Shown piece after piece: positions 5,548-12,755 of a stretch of 14,124 nt of DNA (the first letter of the stretch is position 1; the number at the start of each line of letters is the position of its first letter). The position numbers and the translations under genes are program-made. The DNA is from 2-02-FULL-46-13 sp036517235. Lineage in GTDB: Bacteria; Patescibacteriota; Minisyncoccia; Phycocordibacterales; DSPV01. The notes below the pieces were generated by a model. It was given only the letters and a program-made list of their open reading frames with translations. It had not been told where the DNA came from and did not search any database. The DNA lies in assembly GCA_036517235.1 (NCBI GenBank), contig DATDXL010000044.1, forward strand, positions 1 through 14,124. The letters run 5' to 3'.

Positions 5548-6444
5548 TCATTTCTTCCTGCTTTGCCACTTCTCCATAGTCACGAGAAGAGGCGAGCCTA
5601 AGAATATAGACGAGTAGGTACCCGCGATGATACCGATGAGGAGCGCCAAAGTGAAGTTGTGCGTTGCCGCACCTCCGACAAAATAGAGGACAACGAGCGA
5701 GAGCACTACGGTAAGCGACGTATTGATGGAACGCGTGAATGTCTGACTGATGCTCTCCCCCACCGTCTGCTCGAACGGCTGATTCTTGTGAATCCTTAGG
5801 TTCTCCCTCACGCGGTCGAATACCACTATCGTGTCGTGTACCGAAAAGCCGAGTATAACAAGAAGTGCGGTAACAAATAGCGTATCTATCTCAATAGTCG
5901 GATTTAAGTTACCCAATAGTGCAAATACGCCCGTGGGTATGAATACGTCATGGGCAAGGGCGATGACCGCGATAACGCCGTACTTCCATGATGACACCGG
6001 CTCGGAGACTTTCCTGAAGGCAAAGGCAATGAAGAGGATTATCATCACGAGCACAAGAACGATAGAAATGAGCGACTTGCGCGCCGACTCTTTGCCCAAA
6101 AGCGGCCCGATGGAATCGAATCTTTCTTCTGTGAATTTCTGACCGCCTTCTCCAAGCTTCGCGATGAGAGATTGGCGCTCCGTCTCGGAAATGCTTTTCA
6201 TGCGTATGACGTAACCATTCTCACCGATAGGACGTACCGACGGCTCCCCTTCTACGACAGAGGTGACCGCATCTTTCACCGTCTGCATATCGGGACGGAC
6301 ATCGGTATAGGTTATCTCGAGGAGAGAGCCTCCTTTGAAATCGATGCCGAAATTAAGCCCGTGAACAGCGACCGCAACGATAGAAAGGACGACAAGTACC
6401 GCCGAGAGAATGTAGAAGAATTTTCTGTGTTGAACAACGAACAT
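5548..6444 (-). CDS. secF: Protein translocase subunit SecF
   Basis: 298 aa from the chosen ATG. SecF works with SecD in the inner membrane, using the proton gradient to help pull exported proteins through SecYEG. It has a first membrane span (about 9-29), the NFGIDFKGGSLLEI motif (31-44), a short periplasmic domain, and five more C-terminal spans. GFSVHDTIVVFDRVREN (199-215) and SINTSLTV (239-246) are characteristic SecF motifs. The ATG lies 4 bp after the secD stop, implying translational coupling. A GTG at 6465, overlapping secD by 17 bp, would add seven residues (MPLTHNT) and cannot be excluded. Confidence 0.95.
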   Translation of the reverse strand: MFVVQHRKFFYILSAVLVVLSIVAVAVHGLNFGIDFKGGSLLEITYTDVRPDMQTVKDAVTSVVEGEPSVRPIGENGYVIRMKSISETERQSLIAKLGEGGQKFTEERFDSIGPLLGKESARKSLISIVLVLVMIILFIAFAFRKVSEPVSSWKYGVIAVIALAHDVFIPTGVFALLGNLNPTIEIDTLFVTALLVILGFSVHDTIVVFDRVRENLRIHKNQPFEQTVGESISQTFTRSINTSLTVVLSLVVLYFVGGAATHNFTLALLIGIIAGTYSSIFLGSPLLVTMEKWQSRKK

Positions 6445-6448
6445 GGTG

Positions 6449-7795
6449 TTATGAGTTAGTGGCACCGCTCCCGAATAAGAATTTCATCGCCCCTTCGTGG
6501 TTTTTGTGGCTTACGGCAAGCAAGAGCGTCCTAGTGACCGTAATAGCGGTAAACATGCTTACCAGCACGCCGATAGCGAATATGAGGGCGAATCCTTTGA
6601 CCACGGAGGCGTTGCTGAACCAGTAGAGGATGACCGCGGTGATGATGGACGAGAGGTTCGAGTCACGGATGGAGAGCCAGGCGCGAGAAAAGCCCTCTCG
6701 GATCACAGCATCAACACTCTGCCCTCCCTTTCGAAACTCCTCTTTCATACGCTCGAAGATAAGAATGTTCGCATCCACGGCCATACCGATAGAGAGAATA
6801 AAGCCAGCGATACCCGCGGCCGTGAGTGTCACGGGAATCAACTTGAAGAGCGCAAGAATGATGGCAACGTATACTGCGAGCGCGATAACCGCCAAAAAGC
6901 CGGGGAATCGGTACCAGAGTATCAAGAATGCGGCTATAACGAGAAATGAAATCCATCCTGCTTTTACACCCCCTTTCAGCGCATCTTCTCCAAGCGATGC
7001 ACCGACTTTCTGCGTTGAGACAAGTTCTATGGGAACAGGTAACGCGCCATAATTGAGATCCCGCACGAGAAGCTTAGCTTCCTGGGGTGTAAAACCACCG
7101 CTTATTTGGGCCTGCCCGTCACGAATCTCTTCTTGAATAACAGGAAGCGAGATGGGCTGATTGTCCAGGAAAATCGCGAGTACTTCGCCAACGTGTTCGC
7201 GCGTGAGTTTCGCGAACAAGTCTTTTCCTTCGCTGTTGAAATTCAGTTGGACGTAGGGACTACCGGTTGTTTGATCGAATGCCACTTGCGCACGCTGTAC
7301 TAACCGGCCTGTGATGCCAGTTTCCTGAAAGATGACTTGTGGCGTCGTAGTACCGGGAAGCGTCGTTTGTCGTGCAAGCTTAAATTCAAGGAGCGGCGTC
7401 TTGCCGATGAGGTCGATAGCTTTCTGGATATCGGTCACGCCAGGCAGTTCCACGACGAGCTTCTGGCTGATAGTGCTCCCTACCCCGCCGGACTCGACTT
7501 GGACAAGGGGCTCGGAAACACCGAAAAGGTTCACTCTCTTCTCAATGACATCGCGAAGGGCATCCATAGAAACCGCTACGTCCCCTGCGGCGACTTTGGA
7601 AATGTCCGCTTGATAGACCAGGTGGCTTCCGCCATTGAGGTCAAGACCCAGCTTAAAGGCGAACCTCGAAGCTGTCGCAGGAGTGCTCGTAGCGACTGAT
7701 GATGGGATCCTCGGGACTTCTGTCGAGTAAACAAAATAGCCGACCCCTGCGGCGACTATGAGCAATATGAGGGCGATCAGCCTATGTTTAAACAT
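6449..7795 (-). CDS. secD: Protein translocase subunit SecD
   Basis: 448 aa. It is the partner of SecF in driving late steps of Sec export. It has a first span (about 6-23), LGLDLNGGSHLVYQ (49-62), a reduced P1 domain ending at about 260, and five C-terminal spans. GMAVDANILIFERMKEE (337-353) is the SecD signature. The frame stays open to 8023, but the ATG at 7795 is chosen because the first membrane helix starts right after it. The extra 76 codons do not resemble SecD, and they overlap a divergent gene that has its own terminator. A TATAAC 3-4 bp before the ATG suggests a leaderless start. Confidence 0.95.
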   Translation of the reverse strand: MFKHRLIALILLIVAAGVGYFVYSTEVPRIPSSVATSTPATASRFAFKLGLDLNGGSHLVYQADISKVAAGDVAVSMDALRDVIEKRVNLFGVSEPLVQVESGGVGSTISQKLVVELPGVTDIQKAIDLIGKTPLLEFKLARQTTLPGTTTPQVIFQETGITGRLVQRAQVAFDQTTGSPYVQLNFNSEGKDLFAKLTREHVGEVLAIFLDNQPISLPVIQEEIRDGQAQISGGFTPQEAKLLVRDLNYGALPVPIELVSTQKVGASLGEDALKGGVKAGWISFLVIAAFLILWYRFPGFLAVIALAVYVAIILALFKLIPVTLTAAGIAGFILSIGMAVDANILIFERMKEEFRKGGQSVDAVIREGFSRAWLSIRDSNLSSIITAVILYWFSNASVVKGFALIFAIGVLVSMFTAITVTRTLLLAVSHKNHEGAMKFLFGSGATNS

Positions 7796-7834
7796 TGCGG
7801 TTATACTAGCGGAATTAGTGAAAAAGATAAATGG

Positions 7835-7863
7835 TTGACTAATAATATAATATATGATATTGT
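7835..7863 (+). promoter_or_regulatory. Candidate promoter of the 77-aa gene
   Basis: TTGACT (7835-7840), a 17-bp spacer and TATTGT (7858-7863) place a start near 7870, about 7 nt before the ATG at 7877. The -10 is a weak match; the AT-rich gap to secD offers other choices. Confidence 0.45.
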
Positions 7864-7876
7864 ACCAAATAGCGTT

Positions 7877-8110
7877 ATGAACATTACCAGACCTCACTTC
7901 AAACAATCGGCTGAATTCCTGAGTTCCAAACTCGCAGTCCATCAGTGGGCACGTGGCATACGTTACCTTTCCAGGAAACAAATCAGGGAAGAGAAGGAGT
8001 TCCTTGGAGAAGAAACGTTTCAAAAAATAGTTGCCGAGGCAAAAAAATACCGTTCAAGAAGACTTGGACGTAGAGCCCCTGGCTCTTTCGGCACAGGAAA
8101 ACGCCGCTAG
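7877..8110 (+). CDS. 77-aa basic protein of unknown function
   Basis: The protein is rich in Lys and Arg and probably helical (LSRKQIREEKEFLGEETFQK region), ending in a basic, glycine-containing tail (GRRAPGSFGTGKRR). I do not recognise a family; the composition suits a nucleic-acid or ribosome contact, but that is only composition. It diverges from secD and has a terminator 15 bp downstream, which supports a real gene. The frame is open from 7784, but that start would run into secD and its first 31 residues look unrelated, so the ATG at 7877, close to a candidate promoter, is preferred. Confidence 0.65.
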   Translation: MNITRPHFKQSAEFLSSKLAVHQWARGIRYLSRKQIREEKEFLGEETFQKIVAEAKKYRSRRLGRRAPGSFGTGKRR

Positions 8111-8125
8111 TCTCCCACAATCGAC

Positions 8126-8165
8126 AAAAACCGCTCGGCCCTCCCGACGGTTTTTTCTTTTTCTT
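8126..8165 (+). terminator. Terminator of the 77-aa gene, possibly bidirectional
   Basis: AAAAACCG (8126-8133) pairs with CGGTTTTT (8148-8155), with an inner TCGG/CCGA and one bulged C, followed by TTTTTTCTTTTTCTT. On the minus strand five Ts also follow the stem, so it may also stop the sugar transferase transcript that ends at 8206. Confidence 0.85.
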
Positions 8166-8205
8166 ACATTCCTATACCCTATTCACTAAACGCTATACGC
8201 TTTCT

Positions 8206-9555
8206 TTATATCCCCTTTCTCGACAGCAATTCCCGAATCGTATGAAGTGCGATTTTAAGGTCAACCAAGAACGAGCGGTTCTTTATGTAGTACAAATCAT
8301 ATGAGAGCTTATTCTTCGTCTTCGTCATATCGGTACCATGATGCGGATGCTCGCCATAGATCTGTGCCCACCCGGAAAGGCCAGGCTTAATGAGATGGCG
8401 GACGCTGTAGTACGGAATCTCTTTCTCGTACTCTTTGACGGCCGCAGGAAATTCCGGGCGAGGACCAATAAGCGAGATGTCTCCCCTGATAACGTTCCAA
8501 AGCTGGGGAAATTCATCCAACCGCGTCTTTCGCAAGAATGCACCGGTCTTGGTCACTTTATTCTCATACGTCTTCGCGTCCCACGCACCGTCGTCGTTAC
8601 CGATAGTCATCGTACGGAATTTAATTAGTTCAATCGGTTTATTGTTGCGACCGACGCGTTTCTGGTGCGAGAATAGCTCACCGCCATCCTCAAGCTTCAT
8701 CGCCGCGAATGCAAATGGGAGCGTCAGTGCCGGAACTATAAGCAAAGGGATGGAAATCACGACATCCATCACACGCTTGAGGAAGTCATAGGTAAACTTG
8801 GGTGCTAATGAGATGTTCTCTAAAAACCAGTTATACCTCAAGAGCGAGAGCGGAACGCGGTCGAAAATATCCTCATAGACCTTGTACATATCGATGAAAC
8901 GGACCTTGGAGTAGATGAGGTTGTAGAGATGGGGCAAGATGGGATTGACCTTCTCGCTCTGAAGATCAACCGCGACTATCTGGATCCCCTGCGAGTAAAT
9001 AGTGTCGAGGACCTCACTCTTGAAATCAAGTTTATCCACCGCGTCGAGATCGACGGAGGAAACGAACTTGATGGAATACCGGGAATTGTTGTTGACCTCG
9101 TCGCGAAGCTCCCGCAGTTCAGAGCCGCTACCTATCAAAAGCGCATTCTGCTTGCGGCGTGAACCTAGAAGCGGATAGCCATATATTCTCCAGAGAAGGA
9201 CTAGAATGAATGAGATGACAAGATACACGAAGAGGTTGGTCTTGGGAGTAATACCGAAGTACGGAACGAAGTAAAAGAAGGCGATGGCAATGACCGTATT
9301 GACCACAAGTGTGCTAAAGAGAAGCGACGGGATTCGGCTCTTGAGTATAACCGTATGCTTCTCATAGAGGCCGGCAATGAAGAAGACAAAAATCCAGACG
9401 AGAAAGAGAATGGAGAAGGGGGCGAGGTGGAGAAGAAAAAGCTCTGAGGTGAACGAGCCGTAGCGGACAAGCAACATAAGCCAAAGCGCGGCGAATAACG
9501 CGATAATATCCCCCACAAACAAGAGCGAACGCTCAAAACGGTTAGGCACTATCAT
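8206..9555 (-). CDS. Polyprenyl-phosphate sugar-1-phosphate transferase (WcaJ-like)
   Basis: 449 aa. It is expected to move a sugar-1-phosphate from a nucleotide sugar to undecaprenyl phosphate at the membrane, starting assembly of a surface glycan. Four N-terminal spans (about 11-125) are followed by a Rossmann-like region (about 136-235) and a re-entrant or membrane helix (about 262-287). The C-terminal catalytic domain has KFRTM (312-316), TRLDEFPQLWNV (344-355) with the Asp-Glu pair, GPRPEFP (364-370) and PGLSGWAQI (391-399). This order matches the exopolysaccharide glycosylphosphotransferase family; the sugar cannot be told. The ATG directly abuts one arm of a 12-bp inverted repeat (9556-9567), so its upstream region may be structured. 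Confidence 0.93.
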   Translation of the reverse strand: MIVPNRFERSLLFVGDIIALFAALWLMLLVRYGSFTSELFLLHLAPFSILFLVWIFVFFIAGLYEKHTVILKSRIPSLLFSTLVVNTVIAIAFFYFVPYFGITPKTNLFVYLVISFILVLLWRIYGYPLLGSRRKQNALLIGSGSELRELRDEVNNNSRYSIKFVSSVDLDAVDKLDFKSEVLDTIYSQGIQIVAVDLQSEKVNPILPHLYNLIYSKVRFIDMYKVYEDIFDRVPLSLLRYNWFLENISLAPKFTYDFLKRVMDVVISIPLLIVPALTLPFAFAAMKLEDGGELFSHQKRVGRNNKPIELIKFRTMTIGNDDGAWDAKTYENKVTKTGAFLRKTRLDEFPQLWNVIRGDISLIGPRPEFPAAVKEYEKEIPYYSVRHLIKPGLSGWAQIYGEHPHHGTDMTKTKNKLSYDLYYIKNRSFLVDLKIALHTIRELLSRKGI

Positions 9556-9780
9556 CCCGTTAGAAGTAGACCCCGATAGAAATTCTACAGTTATCTACAA
9601 AGGTAACTGTATCGGGAAATACTTCGATTAGATTATGCTGATAATACAACATTGTAAGAATTTCACACGGGGTAGACCGCGACCTGCGGAACTACTGAAA
9701 CTAAGTATTGATAATGGGGTGAAGTATGCACAATAAAATGGACCTGATTAACCTTGTTGTCGGTCGCGACTTCTAACGGG
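9556..9780. ncRNA. Candidate structured RNA or structured 5' UTR between divergent glycan genes
   Basis: Three helices nest in 225 nt. The outer one is a perfect 12-bp pair CCCGTTAGAAGT/ACTTCTAACGGG (9556-9567 with 9769-9780). Inside are a 15-bp hairpin (9572-9578 plus 9588-9595 with 9602-9616, 9-nt bulge, 6-nt loop) and a perfect 7-bp helix CGCGACC/GGTCGCG (9678-9684 with 9762-9768) that abuts the outer helix. The long hairpin has a T.G pair at 9594/9602 that is a wobble only on the plus strand, weakly favouring that strand. On the minus strand the outer arm touches the sugar transferase ATG, which would suit control of its translation. No known RNA family is recognised. Confidence 0.45.
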
Positions 9781-9847
9781 AGCATGAATCCCCATATTAC
9801 AACAAAAACTGTCCAAGGCAAGGCCGATATGGTAATTTAGTATTTAT

Positions 9848-11038
9848 ATGGCAGAGGCAAAAAAACTCAAGATCCTCTATGTAATAACCAAGTCCAATTG
9901 GGGCGGTGCACAGCGGTATGTGTACGAGCTAGCAACTTCATTTGCGCAATCGCACGACGTCACGGTGGCACTAGGAGGAACTGGTGAGCCTGGTGCTTCC
10001 AGCGGCTTACTTGCAGATAGATTAAAAGATCCTATATACCCAAATGGGAGAAGTGCTATAAACGTTAAGTTCATTAGAGCATTTGCACGAGACATATCGC
10101 TGGGAAAAGAACTGCTTGCATTAAAAGAACTTCGTACACTCTTACGAAAGAACGAATACGATGTTGTGCACCTTAATAGTTCTAAAGCCGGAGGACTTGG
10201 TGCCCTGGCAGCACGTCTCACCCGAGTACCACAGATTATCTTCACGGTTCACGGATTTCCTCATAATGAAGACCGGAATATCATAGCGCGAGGAGTTATT
10301 TGGATAGCCACATGGTTTACTTTTCTCCTTTGTCATTCTGTCATCGTTATCTCACAGTATGACTTGGAACGAGCAAGGAAATTCCCTTTCTGTTCAAGAA
10401 AGATAAATTTAGTTTATAACAGCGTTACCCCTGTCACACAGTTTATGAACCGTGAGGAGGCACAAAGAAAACTCGGTGTAAAAGTTGCGAGTGATACCTT
10501 GGTGATTGGAACAATTGCAGAGCTTACAAAAAATAAAGGCATTGGGTATTTAATACAGGCGTTCGCCGCACTCAATCGAGCACATCCTAATACTATCCTC
10601 TGTATTGTTGGAGATGGGGAAGAAAAGAAAAAGCTTCAGAAAATGGCGCGGACAGAAAATCTATCCGAAACCGTATTTTTTTCTGGGTTCGTACCCCACG
10701 CATCTATATATCTTAAAGCTTTCGATATCTTTATACTTCCCTCAATAAAAGAAGGATTGCCCTATGTACTCCTGGAAGCCGGCTTTGCTTCGCTACCTGT
10801 TATTGCCACAAATGTCGGGGGTACGCTAGAGATTATAGAGAACCAAAAATCAGGGTCACTGGTGTCACCTAAAGTTTCTCAAGAACTTAAATCCGCGATG
10901 ACATCCATGATTGAACATCCTGAGATGCGTAGTGTTTTTGGCAATGCACTCAAAGAGCGGGTTATAACCAAATTCTCTCTTCATGAAATGTTTTCTCAGA
11001 CAAAAAAGCTCTATGAAATAGAAAAACACCGCGGTTAG
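9848..11038 (+). CDS. Glycosyltransferase family 4
   Basis: 396 aa GT-B fold enzyme, likely transferring a sugar from a nucleotide donor to a lipid-linked glycan at the inner membrane face. The N-terminal Rossmann part has KILYVITKSNWGGAQRYVYELA (8-29) with the glycine-rich acceptor loop, VVHLNSSKAG (106-115) and TVHGFPHNE (133-141). The donor half has GTIAELTKNKGIGYLIQAF (221-239), VGDGEEKKKL (254-263) and the EX7E motif E302...E310 in EGLPYVLLEAG. It is divergent from the sugar transferase, consistent with a shared surface-polysaccharide role. The stop codon lies inside the stem of the opposing terminator. The acceptor and sugar are unknown. Confidence 0.93.
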   Translation: MAEAKKLKILYVITKSNWGGAQRYVYELATSFAQSHDVTVALGGTGEPGASSGLLADRLKDPIYPNGRSAINVKFIRAFARDISLGKELLALKELRTLLRKNEYDVVHLNSSKAGGLGALAARLTRVPQIIFTVHGFPHNEDRNIIARGVIWIATWFTFLLCHSVIVISQYDLERARKFPFCSRKINLVYNSVTPVTQFMNREEAQRKLGVKVASDTLVIGTIAELTKNKGIGYLIQAFAALNRAHPNTILCIVGDGEEKKKLQKMARTENLSETVFFSGFVPHASIYLKAFDIFILPSIKEGLPYVLLEAGFASLPVIATNVGGTLEIIENQKSGSLVSPKVSQELKSAMTSMIEHPEMRSVFGNALKERVITKFSLHEMFSQTKKLYEIEKHRG

Positions 11039-11051
11039 AAAACCGCGGTGT
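11014..11051 (-). terminator. Terminator of the 98-aa gene, overlapping the end of the GT4 gene
   Basis: A perfect 11-bp stem ACACCGCGGTT/AACCGCGGTGT (11026-11036 with 11041-11051) is followed by TTTTTCTATTTC on the minus strand. On the plus strand the stem is followed by GGGAC, with no T run, so it mainly serves the minus-strand gene. The last codons and the stop of the GT4 gene form one arm. Confidence 0.8.
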
Positions 11052-11061
11052 GGGACAAACT

Positions 11062-11358
11062 TCAAATCTCGAACGCAAAGGTGTCATAGGGATGCTTGGC
11101 TCCCTGTAGAAAGTGGGCGCTGAGCCGAGCCATTATTTGCGGGATATCTTTTGAACTAACATCGGTTCTCTTGCCAATAACGCGTAAGGTCTTTGCCCGG
11201 ATCGGCATGTCGCCCCCATTTAAACTCTCCTGTAGCATCTGGGCGATTCTTTCTGGAGTCTCCCGAAGAGATGTGGTGAATCCAGCGCGTTTTTCGGGAT
11301 CTCTAAGATTCTCGTCGCATACTCCGCAGACGAAATCTAGAAATGCTTTTGTTGCCAT
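11062..11358 (-). CDS. 98-aa protein of unknown function
   Basis: Start chosen at the ATG (11358), preceded by AAGGAGGTGA at 8-bp spacing, a perfect complement to the 16S 3' end; an in-frame GTG at 11370 lies inside that site. Cys11 and Cys14 form a CGVC pair. Residues 19-42 (RDPEKRAGF...RETPERIAQML) recall the N-terminal helix segment of GTP cyclohydrolase I, but the rest does not match that enzyme and its zinc and catalytic residues are absent, so I do not call it FolE. It is a single-gene unit between a 15-bp palindrome (11398-11412) and its own terminator. Confidence 0.75.
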   Translation of the reverse strand: MATKAFLDFVCGVCDENLRDPEKRAGFTTSLRETPERIAQMLQESLNGGDMPIRAKTLRVIGKRTDVSSKDIPQIMARLSAHFLQGAKHPYDTFAFEI

Positions 11359-11397
11359 TAAACTACTCACCTCCTTCCAAAGAACAGGTTATGTTTT

Positions 11398-11412
11398 GCT
11401 AGGTAACCTAGC
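11398..11412. promoter_or_regulatory. Palindrome, candidate operator of the 98-aa gene
   Basis: GCTAGGT-A-ACCTAGC is a perfect 15-bp palindrome in the gap between rodA and the 98-aa gene. A weak minus-strand promoter (TTGGTT, 17 bp, TATACG) would put the start site within the palindrome, the usual place for a repressor site. Confidence 0.4.
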
Positions 11413-11444
11413 GTATATTGGACAACAACGCAAGAACCAAAATC

Positions 11445-12611
11445 CTATGCCGGACCCAGGAATTCGTTCTTGGCCACTTCCTTATGCGCCGCATGGCTAT
11501 AGCGCCGCATACCCATCAAAATGCCGAGTCCCGCAAATTCGGTCAGAAGATGAGAGCCTCCGTAGCTCGCAAGGGGAAGCGTGATGCCAGTGATCGGCAA
11601 TAAACCCATGTTCATGCCAACATGTATAAAGATATGGCTGACAAACAGCACCGCGAGACCTAGCCCGAACAGAATCTCAAAGTTGGTCGCCCCCCGCATG
11701 CTATTCACCAAGATCCTCCACACCAATACTGCGTAGCAAAGAAGCAAGAGTATGACTCCAAAAAATCCCCACTCTTCCGCGAATGCCGCGAATATGAAGT
11801 CCGTCTCGTATTCAGGCAAGAAATTGAGTCTCGATTGGGTGCCATACCCGACCCCTTTCCCCCACCATTGTCCTGAGCCGACTGCAATCGTCGACTGGTA
11901 CGCGTTGTAGCCCGCACCTCGTATATCTGTCAAAGGATTAAGGAATGTAAGAATCCGCTGTTTTTGGTAATCCTTGAAAACGTAAAACCAGAGGCCCGCA
12001 AAGGTGAGTGCGAGTATAAGAATGACAGCGGCAAGGTGTTTTTTGGAAATCCCCGAAACCATGACCATGCCGATCCAGATACAAGAAATGATCATGGCCG
12101 AACCAAAGTCCGGCTGTAAAAAGACAAGCACGAAGAGCGTAAATGCATAGAGTCCGGAGATAAGGATGTGTTTGATATTGGCGATATCGATGTGGCGGCG
12201 GGAGAAGTATTTCGCCAGAATGAGAATAAGGACAAGCTTTATGGGGTCAACGGGTTCCACAGAAAGTCCGCCAATCGTTAACCAGCTCTGGGTACCGCGT
12301 ATAACCTCCCCTGAAACAAGAAGAAAGAGGAGTGTTCCTACAGAAAAAAGGAAAAAGGCAACCAATATCCCCGTTCTCCTAAGAAATCTAAAGTCAATGA
12401 AACTAAACGCAAAAAAGACCGCTATCGCTATCAGGGCCCATGAAAGCTGGCGGGTAAAAAGGGGGTTCTCGCCAACGAACGAATTCATAGTCACGAGCCC
12501 CGTCCCGAGAATAGGTAATGTTGCCGCGAAGAGTATCCAATCGATAGCACCGCCCATCCCTCCCCGAGAGAGTCTGGCCTTCACCGAATCGAACCAAATG
12601 CGCAATTCCAC
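11445..12611 (-). CDS. rodA: Rod-shape SEDS peptidoglycan glycosyltransferase RodA
   Basis: 388 aa polytopic membrane protein. RodA polymerises lipid II into glycan strands during cell elongation. About ten spans are visible. Motifs in order are RGTQSW (105-110), LQPDFGSA (165-172), YQSTIAVGSGQWWGKG (238-253), LPEYETDFIFAAFAEE (265-280) with the conserved TD Asp (Asp271), and GLLPITGITLPLASYGGS (336-353). The usual QPSE segment is replaced by EPVDPIKL (119-126). Length fits RodA better than FtsW, but separation from FtsW is by motif feel only. The start is GTG; an ATG at codon 19 (12557), preceded by GGGGAGG, is a real alternative. A 26-codon ORF (12618-12698) ends 6 bp upstream. No penicillin-binding protein 2 gene is in view. 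Confidence 0.92.
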   Translation of the reverse strand: MELRIWFDSVKARLSRGGMGGAIDWILFAATLPILGTGLVTMNSFVGENPLFTRQLSWALIAIAVFFAFSFIDFRFLRRTGILVAFFLFSVGTLLFLLVSGEVIRGTQSWLTIGGLSVEPVDPIKLVLILILAKYFSRRHIDIANIKHILISGLYAFTLFVLVFLQPDFGSAMIISCIWIGMVMVSGISKKHLAAVILILALTFAGLWFYVFKDYQKQRILTFLNPLTDIRGAGYNAYQSTIAVGSGQWWGKGVGYGTQSRLNFLPEYETDFIFAAFAEEWGFFGVILLLLCYAVLVWRILVNSMRGATNFEILFGLGLAVLFVSHIFIHVGMNMGLLPITGITLPLASYGGSHLLTEFAGLGILMGMRRYSHAAHKEVAKNEFLGPA

Positions 12612-12755
12612 GCCCAGTTAGTAGAACTTCGGCTCGCGCAAAGGCGCAGTCAAAGCTCTATAAATTAATGTCTGGTAAAAACCGACCTTAGTATTCATAC
12701 TTTCTATCTTACCGCACAAAGTGCAAGCCAAAGTTTCACTACAGGGCACGTTAGT

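Noticed and set aside
7796..8023. 76-codon N-terminal extension of SecD
   Set aside because: The added residues do not resemble SecD, and the region encodes a plus-strand gene with its own terminator. SecD's first membrane helix begins right after the ATG at 7795.
9556..9780. MITE-like mobile element with 12-bp terminal repeats
   Set aside because: No target-site duplication is visible and inner helices stack on the outer one, which fits a folded RNA better; not fully excluded.
11062..11358. GTP cyclohydrolase I (folE)
   Set aside because: Only a short N-terminal stretch is similar; the zinc-binding and catalytic residues are missing and the length is about half.
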